This document shows, one piece after another, positions 47,073 through 58,568 of a stretch of 64,000 nucleotides of DNA (positions within the stretch are counted from its first letter, which is position 1; every line of letters starts with the position of its first letter). The stretch covers positions 370,695,809-370,759,808 of the forward strand of contig NC_081415.1 of assembly GCF_030272615.1 (NCBI RefSeq), read 5' to 3'. The notes beneath the pieces were generated by a model. The model did not search any database and was not told where the DNA came from. It was given only the letters and a program-made list of their open reading frames with translations. The position numbers were made by a program, and so were the translations under genes. Origin of the DNA: Cryptomeria japonica. Its lineage: Eukaryota > Streptophyta > Pinopsida > Cupressales > Cupressaceae.

Positions 47073-47185
47073 CATCAAAAGAAACCCATACTATCAATAT
47101 TTATTGTTAGTAATCAAAAGAAACCCATATCATATCAAAATTTATTGTTAGCAATCAAAAGAAACCCTTACCATCAAAAGAGTAC
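47073..47185. repeat. Short tandem repeat, about 45-50 bp unit
   Basis: AATCAAAAGAAACCCATA, followed by TATTGTTAG, is repeated three times (47073, 47115, 47154 area) with a weaker earlier copy. No coding meaning seen. Confidence 0.75.
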
Positions 47186-47429
47186 AATACTATTAATAAC
47201 CACTGTTAGCCACTCAGAAAAACTGATACTAAAGCTATGGATTGAAAATCTCTCAACATCATGCATATGCCAGCATACAGAAACAAATACCAACTTAACA
47301 AAATTTGATAACAGAACAACACAGTAACAAAAAGAAAGTAAGAATAAGAATGAGAGCACACAAATCCACTGTGACCTCCGTGGGTCTACCAAGTGAAGCA
47401 GAAAGAAAGTCAAGAATCATAAATAGCAT

Positions 47430-47547
47430 AATGAAAGAGCCATCTGTAACGATCGCCTCCTCATGGGGATCAACGTTAACATGCAAAAGAATCGTGCATA
47501 GTGAAAGAGCCATCTGTTTCGATCGCCCCCTCGTGGGGATTTACGTT
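47430..47547. repeat. Two-copy repeat with short hairpin
   Basis: GAAAGAGCCATCTGTAACGA at 47432 recurs as GAAAGAGCCATCTGTTTCGA at 47499. Each is followed by TCGCC(T/C)CCTC(A/G)TGGGGAT, in which CCCC and GGGG can pair around CTCGT in the second copy, and then by ACGTTA. Unit spacing is about 67 bp. Confidence 0.7.
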
Positions 47548-48758
47548 ATGAAGCTAGAGAATGAGCTGCAATGGTGCGCATGGCATTTCTGTAGAGAAAG
47601 ATATGGAAGGGGTGTATATATAAAAAAAGGAGAGAGAGGAAGGGAAAAGTGGGTTACCTAGCTGCATCTAGGTTCCATATCGCAACCCTAATATCATTTT
47701 CCAAAAAAACAGTGTCTGTGAGGAATGTAATTAAGACAAGCACGCAACGTACAAATAAAGCCTGGACTTCATAAATAAAAGTTGCTTCACATTTATTTTC
47801 CCTCGCTCTCCGACTGTTATTTGTGAAGAGGAGAATTAATGTCTGGGAAGATTCCATATCCATGGATTCAACAGTCGAGGAGTCATAATCAATCAAGGGG
47901 CGATGGGTGTCTTTATAAAACTTGAGCCTTGTTGCATTAGGTCACAAGTCCGATTTGTGACACGTTGTAGGCCCTCCCTCACTCAGCCTTCTTTTTACTT
48001 CCTACTCTTCCACCTCCCATCCTCCTCGGAATCTATGTTAGGTACATCTCAACCAAGAAACTTCAAGATGGAGGAAGACGCTAAGGGACAAGAAAGTTCC
48101 TAAGTTAAGATGCAGGAGGACTCTTAAAGAGATAAAAACACCCACCCACCAATTTTTGAACCTTCCTTTTATATCAGTTTTTTAGGTGCTCGTCTTAAAT
48201 TTACATTTATAGTTTTTAATCAATTAAATTTTTCGTTTAATATATTTGGTACATCAAAGTGATTCTTGTATCATCTGACTTAAATTTTGTTGTTTGTATC
48301 TTTTTAGTATTTAAAAGTAAGGTTGACAAAATTATTCTAATTATGGATTAGGTTATATGGTTTAGTTTTTAGTAAATTTTTCTCTTATGAATCGATCTTG
48401 TTAAAAGTTGAACAAGTAATGACATGTATGTATAAGCATTCCTTGATCTTTAATGATCTTGAAAGCACAACATTTTAAGATCACTCAACTCAAGAATGCT
48501 CTTAAAGTTACGGCTATATATTTAGACATTACACCACTACACCAGGTCATCAAACTTACATCTTTGTTTCATGCATGGTTTGGTTTCAAATTTGTATACA
48601 TCTTTGGTGCTTGACTTGCAATTGAGACAAGCCTAATACTTTCTCCTTTAGCATTGAAGCAAATACCATTATTATTTTCAACACAACTAGTTTAGAAGGC
48701 AAAGGTACATTAATCATTAAAAGAAGCATCTGTTGAGGACTAAGCCTCACCACAAGGA

Positions 48759-48805
<47 letters not shown>

Positions 48806-50736
48806 AATGACCCTTTCTGTATTTACAATCTACTACAAGAGCATCCTAGGTGTAATAACAATCTTTCATCAATAACAAATAATGTGTTTATGATTTGATT
48901 TTCTATTACAAATTTCTTTATTTGTTACAAACACCTAGTTCTTCCTGCAAAGGTTAATTTATACCTTAGTCACCTTTTTTAACATAAAAAATTTGTGAAT
49001 AGTGTTTCTAATGTGGGGTAACGCATTCATCTTAGAGCCTTTAGATGGATGTCAAGGCTTCATGAGGGTCTCTTTAAGGATACAACTTTGTTAGGTGTTA
49101 TCTTCTAGATTAACGTAATGTGACTTGTAATACTTACTTAATGAAGGCCTATTTGGATTGTGATGTTGTGCATTAGAATATCACACCAACTTATTATTAC
49201 CACTTGCGATAGCATTGATTCGAGGGAGGTTTATGGTAGAAACTACATTGAGTTTTAAGTGATACATCTTATCTCTCTAATCTAAGAAGGGTCATTAGAA
49301 TGTTTAACAAGAAAGCTTCAAGTTTCAAGGAGCAATTATAGAAATATTTATATAATATTGGATGAATGATCATTGTCACATGTGCATAGAATAATGTAAA
49401 TTATAGTTTTTTGTAAGCACAAGGTTACTATGTCTTCATCCTTTGTGAAAGATCAAGAATTCAAAATGGAGATGTAGTTGTTTTTAGTCAAAAAAATAAT
49501 AAGGTGCTAAAGGAATACCAAATAGAATATTAACTCCTAAGATAGTTTTATGATCGATTGTGCACTTGCTTGTAGTTATAGACAAAGGTCTATTTTTTTT
49601 GTAAATGTAAGTAACAAAAACTATTGACTTTTTCTCATGAATTAATAAAGAGGTATTCCCAATATTTAATGGCAAGAATATGACAGGTATTTTTTTTTTA
49701 CATGAATTTGAAGTTAGGTTGCAAGGTTAGATAACATTTAATTCGATCCTTCATCCATGATTGCATCAATTGGTATTAAAGCAAGTCTTGAATAGTGAAT
49801 ACGCGTAAAAAAAAAAAAGTTATCTTCCAATACTTTGTGTTGGGTAGAAGATATTTGGAAATATAGTTGTAAATAGAACACCCAAATCAAGGAAATTTGC
49901 CATAAATCTAGAGTCAGTCTACATCCACAAAGAGTTGATAGAGGAGAAGGTATTGTTAACATTGCGAGAAGAATGAAAGGAATAATTGAGTTGATGGGAA
50001 ATGATTAGATTAGACTAAGTGTTGTTTAAGAATATGAAGGAGAGGCAACAACCTTACAAATGAAGGAATAAATAACCAAAATGAAAGAACAAATGAACAT
50101 GTCAAAAAACATACAAATGTAGAAGATCTAGATCAAAAAAGGATGTTGACTTGACTATTTTTCATATTAAAAAATTATAATATTTGGCTATGGAGGTAGC
50201 TACCAAGATCTAGAGGTTTGATAGAAAGCACAAAGTACTTAGAAGATCATTTTGACAAGAATAAAGTATATCTTTATCAAAAAATGCAAATAGAATGTAT
50301 GTAAAATGTATGAGAGACTCTTGGTTATGTTGGCTAACGTGAGATTATAAAAATTATCTTAATCTTATGATATAAGAAATAAAATAAAAATTCTTTAAAA
50401 TTGCCCTATGTAAACTTAAATGATAAGCTGTGAAAAGAACCCAATAATGGAATTAGTTAGAAAATAATTGTATTCACCCCAACACCCCCTCTTCAGTGCA
50501 ACTTAGGGGGAATAAAAAAACATGCAAATATGCAGGATGTGTGGTGGCTACTAGACCATATTAACTACCCATGTACAAAATAATCTCTCATAAATGGAAA
50601 AAAGGGAAATCTTGGTGGAAAAAACCTCCTCCCTAAAAGAGAGAATATAGAAGAAAAATGTTCTCTAGAAGATGAAAAATACAAAACCTTATATTAGGAA
50701 AAGTATCCCCATGAGAGAAAATTAAGCGAGAAGGTT
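47548..50736. other. Unassigned sequence with AT microsatellite and a possible decayed primer site
   Basis: No supported gene. A perfect TA run lies at 48761-48802. Near 49767 the phrase ATTGGTATTAAAGC resembles a mutated initiator-Met-tRNA primer site (TGGTATCAGAGC) after a CA end, so an old Copia 5' region may follow (to about 50450). No gag motif could be recognised. Two short open frames near 47654-47896 (minus) and 47903-48103 (plus) diverge from a TATA-like spot but carry no signature. Confidence 0.35.
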
Positions 50737-50741
50737 AGGTG
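50737..50741. repeat. Target site duplication AGGTG (left)
   Basis: AGGTG before the TGTTGG terminus, repeated exactly at 52822-52826 after the AACA terminus. Confidence 0.92.
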
Positions 50742-50825
50742 TGTTGGATATTGTTGGTCATTAATGTTGCTAGGATATGTTGTTGTCATTGATGTTAACA
50801 TATATTCATGTGTTTTGCTCTGGTG
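50742..50825 (+). repeat. Copia 5' LTR fragment
   Basis: TGTTGGATATTGTTGGTCAT and onward, matching 51566-51650 through CTCTGGTG, where similarity ends abruptly. Confidence 0.92.
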
Positions 50826-51241
50826 GAGAATTCCCTTTGGGTAAGAAGTTGGTTTCATGGGCTAGTAAGAAACAAGATTCAGTGTCCTTATCTACTACTG
50901 AAGCTGAGTACATTGTTGCTACTAGTAATTGCACTCAGGTAGTCTAGATGAAGCAAATGTTGAGGGATATTAGAGTTATTTATGATGAGCCTACTATTAT
51001 ATACTGTGATAATTCCAATGTTATTAACATGTCAAAGAATCTAGTACAACATTCAAAGACTAAGCATGTGTCAATCAAATATCATTACTTGAGAGAGCAA
51101 GTCAGTGAAGAGAAGGTGAGACTGGAGTATGTATCTACAAAGGAACAAATAGTTGATATTTTCACTAAGCTTTTGCCTGCAGATACATTTTTCTATTTAA
51201 GAAACAAGTTAGGGGTATCCACCCCTCCTGATGAGAACTAG
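50826..51241 (+). pseudogene. Copia pol C-terminus, RNase H
   Basis: Final part of a Copia polyprotein. Motifs: KKLVSWASKKQDSVSLSTTE, AEYIVATSNCTQVV, a TAG at about 50947 where Trp is usual, then IIYCDNSNVINMSKN, QHSKTKHVSIKYHYLREQV and TKEQIVDIFTKLLPADTFFY, ending at TAG near 51240. Only the last roughly 140 codons remain; protease, integrase and reverse transcriptase are gone. Confidence 0.93.
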
Positions 51242-51378
51242 ATGCATTGAGTTGCATCAATCCATTGGACTTCATAGTCTTATCCTTTTATCTGGATTGG
51301 TGAGTTGGTGTTGCTCCTCTGCTGGAGTAGTCTGTGTTTTAGAAGGAGAGATTCCTAAGATTCATGTTTCATATTCTA

Positions 51379-51565
51379 AGGGGGAGAGTAAGGTGTGGTT
51401 TTTTGTTTTGATATCTTTGACATTGTTGTCAAAGGGGGAGAGAGATCATGTGAAAAACTGCTTCATATGTCCTGATCTTAGGGGGAGTTTGCTGGAGATA
51501 TCTTCTTGCTTTGCATTGACTGTTTTTCACATTCATATGTTTCCATCAATGCCAAAGGGGGAGAT
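51379..51565 (+). other. Cluster of polypurine tracts before the 3' LTR
   Basis: AAGGGGGAGAG or close variants occur at about 51379, 51434, 51479 (TAGGGGGAGTT) and 51554, the last directly against TGTTGG of the LTR and so the functional polypurine tract. The others are spaced roughly 45-75 bp apart in the untranslated region after pol. Confidence 0.8.
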
Positions 51566-52821
51566 TGTTGGATATTGTTGGTCATTGTTGCTGCTAGGAT
51601 AATTTGTTGTCATTGATGTCAACATATTCCTATGTTTTACTCTGGTGATTGCAGATTGGGAAGATCTTTTGATCTAGTTTGTAGTGTTGTTTTGTTGATC
51701 ACTGTTTTGCAGAGTTCGGTATATCCTCTAGTATATTCTGGTGTGATCTTATCTTGTGCTGATATTTTGGGATATTACTTGGGATGGTCTTGTGTATCTT
51801 AATTTCAAATGGATCATGATTTGGTGCTCCGCAAGTTATCTTTCTTTGTGACAGTTACTAATTGGTTGTGTTCTTGAGCTTTCAGACATTGACAGATGAA
51901 GATTTGATAAGTGGTGTTGGTTCAGCTGTTCCTGATGATTCTAACGTGCTTTCTAGTTTTCCTAGTTGTGTCCTATTTGTTTTGGTGATCCACATTGATC
52001 ATTGTGCAATTTTGTAGTGGTTTCTATCAACCAATGATGATTTCCATGTTATGTGGTTTTCTTGGTGGTGTAGCGTGTTGCGGTTGATCTTGGCGTGATT
52101 TATGGTGGAGTTGAGCATTTGGGAATTTGATTTAGGTCCATGTTATATTATGTAAATCATTATATTGGTCTGGTGGTCGATCTTTGTATCGTGTGATGTA
52201 ATTTTGTAATTGAGGGTTGTGAGTTTAGCCGACCTTGTTGTCAAGGTTGATGATTTGTGTATATAGGTAATATTGTCATGTAATTTGTGTGTCGATGTTA
52301 TGTTTGCATTATCAAAGAGAGATTTATGTGTGAACAAGTGATTTATCCTTCGGTGTTATGATTGAGGAGAGATTGGTGTTACAAAGCAGGCATCTATGCT
52401 TAACCAGAACTACAATCGGGAATTTAAAGATGTTATTCTTTCAGTTCATTTCTTTTGGATTGTAGTCTGAATCTTGTTGTAAGTCAGTGAGACTTCCCTG
52501 AGGGTTGTAGCCTTCTGGTCCATCATATTTGAGTAGTGAGCTCTAGGCAGTGTGCCTAAATGTATGTGCATTCATCATTGTAATATTTTCACATACTATT
52601 GCAGAGGATCATCTTACTATGGGTAGGTTCCCACCATGGTTTTTCCCTTAACCGAGGTTTCCACATCAAAATCTTGGTGTTGCGTGTTGTGCTTTCAATT
52701 TGCTTATTTGTCTTATTACTGAAGTTTATCATATTTGTTTTTATTGTTAAATTTGTTGATCCGTTGAAGATTATTTCACCCCCCCCCCCCTCTCAGTCTT
52801 CCTTCTTGGTTGCTGCTAACA
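51566..52821 (+). repeat. Copia 3' LTR (1256 bp)
   Basis: Begins TGTTGGATATTG and ends GCTGCTAACA. It contains the phrase GGTTTTTCCCTTAACCGAGG followed by TTTCCACATCAAAATC, a well-known conserved R/U5 segment of plant Copia LTRs, and a C-rich run then CTCTCAGT near the end. Confidence 0.93.
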
Positions 52822-52826
52822 AGGTG
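52822..52826. repeat. Target site duplication AGGTG (right)
   Basis: Exact copy of 50737-50741. Confidence 0.92.
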
Positions 52827-53058
52827 ACTATTCTTGAATGTACATTATCCTACACTAATACTCAATGCTTGACATGGAATGCTAAAGATGATTTAAGATC
52901 ATTGAAAATTGGTCCTCCCCTTAGAAAGAAATAAAAACAATGATGAATGTTGGATATTTTTTGGGAAGAAGGATACAAGTTTCTATAATCTACTTAAATG
53001 TCAAATATCAAGTCCCAATCTTAACCAAACAAGGTTGCAATGTAAAATACTATGGAAA

Positions 53059-53873
53059 TTAATTTAGAGCATGTACTAAATATGATGATGGGTCCTTCAA
53101 ATATTGATCCAAAAGGATGAAAAAATATGATAAATGTTGAAATAAAGAATAAAGTACCATTTGCAAGCAGATGTCAACATGAATGGTGACAAAGTTGGAA
53201 CTATCAACTTCTGAGTATTTGCAAAATAGGTCATTGTGGAAGCATATAGTTGTGGAGAAGAAGGAACAAGTGAGTATAAATGTACCCTCAGAATATCTAA
53301 ATAATGTAATACAAATTCTTGTCATATTTCATCGGAGAGGAGATGAATGTCCTCAATACTTTTGTTAATATCTTATATGTGGGATTCAACAAACAAAGAT
53401 TGTACATTGTGCAAGAAATCATCCCAATAGTTAATGAGATATGAATAATCTTCTAGTGTAGTGTCTACACAAGAATTCTATGCATGAAAAATTATAAAAT
53501 TTACAAGTGTTGAAAGTGAAGAGCCCTCATCCTCTAAATTTTTACTTGAATATGTAAAAGGATAAGCCCTTGTATCTAAAATAGGACTCATAAACTTTTA
53601 AGAACCAATTTTTGGCTTTGGAGGAGTAGTAGGAGTTTTTATGGCCGTTTTATGTTCAATAATTTTCCACTCATTTATTACTTACAATTTATCTTTATCA
53701 TATAGAATATTATCATAGTCATCTAGGGAAACCAAACAATCCAAAATACGATCACTTAGAAATTGACAATCATCTAAATTTCTATTTGTATCCCAAATGT
53801 TAATCCAACAATAAAGAGGGGAATCAAAATTTGAGATGATAATGTTTATGTTAGGGCCCACATTAAGATTCAC
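53059..53873 (-). pseudogene. Broken coding-like frame, unrecognised
   Basis: On the minus strand from 53873 a single frame can be followed through several stops: FDSPLYCWINIWDTNRNLDD, FLSDRILDCLVSLDDYDN, stop, VINEWKIIEHKTAIKTPTTP, stop, FMSPILDTRAYPFTYSS and YLINYWDDFLHNVQSLFVE. A related block may continue to 53059. Low-complexity bias alone does not explain the sustained frame. No family recognised; possibly an old retroelement fragment. Confidence 0.35.
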
Positions 53874-55150
53874 AGTTCCAACTATATGCCAAATCTTGAG
53901 GTACTACATTCAATTATATCAATCTTGTGATGGTTGAGAAACTACTTCATAGAAGTAGGGCAAAATGTTAAGCCATCTTAAAAGTTTCATCATACCATCT
54001 CATAAATCCTTATAGTTCCTTTTTTTCAATTGAATAGTTGAACTATGATTTGGTATACTCATTTTATTCTTCTAGAAGTAGTTAAGAAATATATATTATT
54101 CCAACAAAAGAAAATGTAAAATTATAGACACAAACTCCCAAATCACTCAATCATAGAAAACTCTAAGAAAATATTATTTGATAAATTATACTTAGTGATA
54201 TTATAATTCTCACTTTTTGAAGTGTTAAAATGAATAATTAGGTGTTAGAAATCTATTAAAGAGCACCACATAGTCATACAAGTACTTTTTCTGTAAAAAA
54301 ATCCAGGTCCATTTTGTACATCAAAAGTCATTTTCTTTGCCATTTTGGACCTTGAAAATCTTGTATTCTAGTAAAATATTTGTAATAGAACTAAGTATAA
54401 AGCATCAAACTTATAATATACAGAGGGGGCGATTTCTAATACTAGTGAAAATGGGGTTGTCTTTTGTGTCTCTTGCATTTCTACATTCTCTCTTTTTTAC
54501 TATAAAATAAACAATAATATTATTTTCTACTTAAAATGAATCAAGTAATAGTTCTTATTATAACACCCTACACGTATTATAATAAAAAATATAGAATAAT
54601 AATCTATTGAAAAAGAAAATATTGCACATGGTATCAATGGGTCTTAAAACGAAACCATATTAAATTAGATCAAACCGTAAATGAATAATAAGTGTGATGA
54701 AACATTTGAAATGTAGAAATTCATAATTTACTCTTTTTTGTTGAATTTTTTTTCACATCGATTAAAGTGTGGACCATATTGGAGAATTTATTTGGTAAGT
54801 AGGACAAAATAAGAGGTCATTAGGGCATGTGCAGAAAGATGGGGACCACTTTTTGGTCAGCCTATGGCATAACATGACCACATTATACATGCTCACTTTA
54901 TGCCTATTGTAAAAAAGGGTACATATATATAATTCTATCGCACCCTGTCTACCTCTCTCTAACTCTCACTCTCCCTCTTCCTATGTATGTCTCTATCTCT
55001 TTCTCTCATTCCATCTCTATCTCTCTCTCAATCAATATTACATAGTCAATATTCTATTTTACAATGGGAAAGCCCTCCCACCCCCCCATCAAGAACTAAT
55101 ATCCAAACAAAATTGAAATAAAAACTCTGAATCGAGAAGATGATCAAGAT
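53874..55150. other. Unassigned AT-rich sequence
   Basis: Nothing coding is supported. Near 54840-54880 the phrase GGGGACCACTTTTTGG resembles pieces seen at 30361 and 58600. The segment ends in C/T-rich low-complexity sequence. Confidence 0.35.
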
Positions 55151-55156
55151 CCGTTA

Positions 55157-55157
<1 letters not shown>

Positions 55158-55222
<65 letters not shown>
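55158..55222. repeat. CT microsatellite
   Basis: About 30 uninterrupted TC units, continuing as imperfect pyrimidine-rich sequence to about 55400. Confidence 0.97.
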
Positions 55223-55579
55223 TATTCTCCCTCTATCTATCTCTACATATGTCTCCCTCCCTTTACCTCTATCTCTCTTCCTAGACCCTTATATCTACAT
55301 CTCTATTTGCTTCTATCTTCACACCCCTATCTATATCTCCCCACATCTCTTTTTCTACCTCCTCATGTCCCTCTCTTTGTATTCCTTTATTTCTCTCTCC
55401 CTATTGGTAATAGAGTCTCATTATCTTATTTATTTAATTTTTTTTGTTTCAATTGTGTTTGAGTATTATTTCTTGATGAGGTGGTGTGGGGGGGCTTGCC
55501 TCTCTCACTTCCATCACTTCCCCCACTACCCCCAAAGATTTTTTTTTTTTCCCTCGTAAATAGAATAAAAATTGTATAT

Positions 55580-55720
55580 AATTGATAGAGATAGGTAGAT
55601 AGAAAGGTAGATAGAAAGGTAGATAGAAAGGTAGATATAGAGAATAAGAGATGCAGAGTAAGAGATAGCAACATATACATCTATGAAGATGGAGAATGAA
55701 AGATAGATAGATAGAGATAT
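55580..55720. repeat. GATA-type microsatellite
   Basis: GATAGA, AGGTAGATAGAA and AGATAGATAGATAG units lie just upstream of the primer site of the next retroelement. They appear to sit inside or to have replaced most of its 5' LTR. Confidence 0.9.
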
Positions 55721-55760
55721 CACTAATTCCCCCCTCTCAGTGATCCATAATTCCAACAAT

Positions 55761-55773
55761 TGGTATCAGAGCC
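55761..55773 (+). other. Primer binding site (initiator Met tRNA type)
   Basis: TGGTATCAGAGCC two bases after the CCAACA LTR end. This is the standard plant Copia primer site. Confidence 0.93.
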
Positions 55774-55825
55774 TAGTTCCTCTAAGGAAGCTTAACCGCT
55801 TGAGGAAGGTTCGGGAGATTAAATC

Positions 55826-56994
55826 AATGGATTTTGGTTTTTCAAAGAAAGCTTAGTGTGGCACTTGAGGATCTTGATGCAACTAGGAGTGAGATCAGTA
55901 CCTTGAAAAGAGACCTAAATGCTGCTGATGAATTTATTAATGACTTGAAAGATCAGGTGAGCACTTCAAGAGACAAGAGAAACGAATTGATGGACAAGCT
56001 GAAGGAGAAAGAAGATCAAATATTGGAAAATCAAGGTAAAGTTGATGAAGTTGACAAGATTGAGAGAGAGAATGTTGCCTTGAAGAATGAGATGCAATCC
56101 ATTGTGATGAGGCTGACTACGGATATTGAGGATCGAAAGAAGAATGAAGAGAATCTGGTACAATCATTAAAGGAACGAGTTGACGAATGCTTCAGGCTTA
56201 CCTATGAGAATGATCAATTGAAGCTTGATTAGACACAGTCAAGGAATAATGGTCAAGAATTTGAAAGACAAATTGTTTCCTTAAGAGATGAACTTGCTAC
56301 TGTAAATGAATACAAGGACAAATTCAAAGAAAGCTCAGAAAGGCTTGATGAGATGCTGGAAAGTCAGAGACATGGAAAGGACATGCGAGGACTTGGATTT
56401 GAGAAAGGTGAGTCCTCCGGATCTGGACAAGGTGATGCAAAACCTAACTAGAAGAAGAGCAAGAATCCTCCAATAAAACAACCTAATGCTCATAAATTCA
56501 ATGGTAGATGCTTTACTTGCAATAAATTCGGTCATATGGTGAATCAATGCAAAAGTAGGATGAATAATGGAATGAACAACTATGTTAATAATTCTCCTAC
56601 CTTTACTTGTCAGTGTTTCATATGCAATAATTTTGGTCACAAGTCGAATATGTGTAGAGCAGTAATGAATAGCTTCTAAAACAAGAGGTTCTATGCTTGT
56701 GGGATGTTTGGACATGTCTCTGACCAGTGCAGGATGAGACCAAATCAGATGAATTTCAGACCTATGCAGAGGAATATTGTTTGTCGTGGATGCAATAAAA
56801 CCGGTCACATTGTAAAATATTATAGAAGCAAGAATACTGCTCTGGTAGAAAAGAACAAATTAGATGAGAAGGGAAAGGCAAAGGTAGAGGAGATCATAGA
56901 CAAACATGAGAAGATGTGGGTTAGAAAAGATGAATCCAAAGCAAACAATGGATTTGTACCCAAATCTGGTGCAGGATCTTCATCCGGCAACTAG
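55826..56994 (+). pseudogene. Gag-like protein: coiled coil plus four zinc knuckles
   Basis: Nucleocapsid-like protein of the plus-strand element. The main frame runs from about 55834; the ATG at 55826 is out of frame by a small change. The first half is a long Lys/Glu/Asp-rich coiled coil (SEISTLKRDLNAADEFINDL, DRKKNEENLVQSLKERVDEC). A TAG near 56230 interrupts, then FERQIVSLRDELA and MRGLGFEKGESSGSGQ follow. Knuckles in order: CFTCNKFGHMVNQC, CFICNNFGHKSNMC, FYACGMFGHVSDQC (first Cys lost) and CRGCNKTGHIVKYY (last Cys replaced by Tyr). It ends SSSGN with a TAG. The minus-strand copy at 62567-63682 has the same plan. Confidence 0.82.
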
Positions 56995-57368
56995 GGTTTT
57001 ATGCCTTAGGGGTAACTTTTCATGCATATTCTAAGAATCCCCTCTTCGGTGATCTACAATCGATTCTAGAAGGCTGCAGAGGGCTTAAATTATATATGCA
57101 GATGTTATTAGGAAGTTTCAGTGAAGACTTGATGCTCCGACAAACAACTCCATGAAAATTGAGGTAACAAGTTGTAGCATTTATTGCAATGCATTTTAAA
57201 GTTTCATTTGTCACAATGCAATCAAGAGAATAGTGTAGAGAAGAAGAGCAGAGAAATTTGGCGATCTCAACAATGATTTTAGCAATCCTAAAGTGAATTC
57301 TGGCGCCCAATTGCGAATTAAGGCATTTATTTGTTTCAAACTATCTGTTTCTACAAACCCTAAGATCA
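56995..57368 (+). other. Spacer between gag and second ORF
   Basis: No coding frame supported. Corresponds to the gap between gag and second ORF in the minus-strand relative (62195-62566). Confidence 0.45.
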
Positions 57369-57482
57369 AAATGGCTTCAACTTATGGTATTGCTACCCCA
57401 TTGGTTGTCAAGATTAAGGATAGAGCTAGACCTATTTTCAAGAAGCACCCTTTCAAGTCTATTGAAGATAATCCAGAATATG
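57369..57482 (+). pseudogene. Start of second ORF, cut by LTR insertion
   Basis: MASTYGIATPLVVKIKDRAR and then PIFKKHPFKSIEDN match the start of the second ORF in the minus-strand element (VEVKDRPRPIFERYP). The frame is lost where TGTTGG of the inserted LTR begins at 57483. Confidence 0.7.
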
Positions 57483-58431
57483 TGTTGGAAACCAATAACA
57501 CTGAGAGGGGGGGTGAATCAATGTTATATTGGAATAGTAAATTTTAGCCTTATTAAAACATGCATACACCAACCAGTATACCGATACATACAGAATTGAA
57601 AGAAGTAAAGCAACTAATAAGCCAATCACATAAATGAGAATCATAACACATGGACTTATACGTGGAAAACCTCAAAGAGGAAAAACCACGGTGGGATTTG
57701 TGACCCACGATATCAATCCATTAGCCATATGAAGAGAGATTATAAAATATGAGGGGCCTGCACTTGCAAGAAGGCTTACAACCTAGAGCACACTGCTCAA
57801 TCACAATAGGAGCCTCACTGACTACATAAAAATTCTAGACTACAGTCTGGAGAAGTGAGAACTGCTAAGATAGCATCTTCTATGCCAGAATACAGTTCCG
57901 GTTTGAGCTTTGTTTGTTTCGGTCTGAATCCCTAAACCCTTTACTGGAATAACCCTTACAATAATTTCCTCACATACATAATCTCTTTGAAGTATTTCAC
58001 ATCATATTACATTCACATATCCATAATCTCCTATCATATGTCTCTTCTATCTCTATATCAAAAATGATCTATCAATCTGTCCTATATATCCTATACAGAT
58101 TTTTATGTCTTATGTTGGCTTACAAAGATATATACAATATCAAATTACATGTCGGCTAGATAGCATAAATGCATAAACATTAAAATCAATTGTCGATGCC
58201 GGATCCAAGATATGTCGACCTCCAATACTGATAACCTTTAGTAAACCATGTCGGCCTTCATTGTCGGTGACCAAAGAAATCCTTTTGTCCTGCCGGTGCC
58301 GGTGTTGGTGTAGTATATGTGAAGTGCCTGTTGGTACACCATAGAACCAAAATATGAAGTCGAAACACAAAATCATGTTGTCATCAATGAAAACATAGTG
58401 AAACCAACCAATAGAGTGTCAATTGCCAACA
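57483..58431 (-). repeat. 3' LTR of the non-autonomous element (949 bp)
   Basis: On the element strand it starts TGTTGGCAATTGACAC and ends TTTCCAACA. It holds a C-run then CTCTCAGTGTTATTGG near its end and the GGTTTTTCCTCTTTGAGG and TTTTCCACGTATAAG phrases typical of Copia LTRs. Its 57483-57735 part matches 63757-64000. Confidence 0.93.
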
Positions 58432-58444
58432 ATCTCCCCCTTTG
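58432..58444 (-). other. Polypurine tract
   Basis: On the element strand CAAAGGGGGAGAT lies directly before TGTTGG of the 3' LTR. Confidence 0.9.
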
Positions 58445-58568
58445 GCATTGATGGCAACACTCATGTGAAAAATTGTCAAGGTTTCATCTGTCGGTTTCAT
58501 CCTGCCCTGCTCCCCCTGAGCTAAATATGCAAAATACTCCATAACTCCCCCTAATGTATAAAATTATT

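Larger units (their letters stand above)
50742..52821 (+). mobile_element. Internally deleted Ty1/Copia element
   Basis: A 2080-bp deletion derivative flanked by AGGTG. It consists of the first 84 bp of the 5' LTR, then directly the end of pol (RNase H), a purine-tract-rich 3' region and a full 3' LTR. The 5' LTR fragment matches the 3' LTR start for its whole length with scattered changes. The deletion joins the shared CTCTGGTG of the LTR to the RNase H region. The intact target duplication shows that the deletion happened within the inserted element or its template, not by truncation at insertion. Confidence 0.92.
55721..57482 (+). mobile_element. Gag-only Copia-like element, plus strand, 5' part
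   Basis: The end of an LTR (CTCTCAGTGATCCATAATTCCAACA region, ending 55758) is followed by a TGGTATCAGAGCC primer site, a gag-like frame and the first about 38 codons of a second ORF. It is then cut at 57483 by the LTR of a minus-strand relative. The start of its own LTR could not be placed because of microsatellite sequence. It is the same family as the element at 57483-64000, judged by Gag, linker and second-ORF similarity. Confidence 0.8.

Noticed and set aside
49765-50450. Possible Copia 5' region after an ATTGGTATTAAAGC phrase
   Set aside because: Two mismatches in the primer site, no LTR partner and no Gag motif.
55140-55559. 139-codon frame over the CT microsatellite
   Set aside because: Ser/Leu run produced by the repeat.
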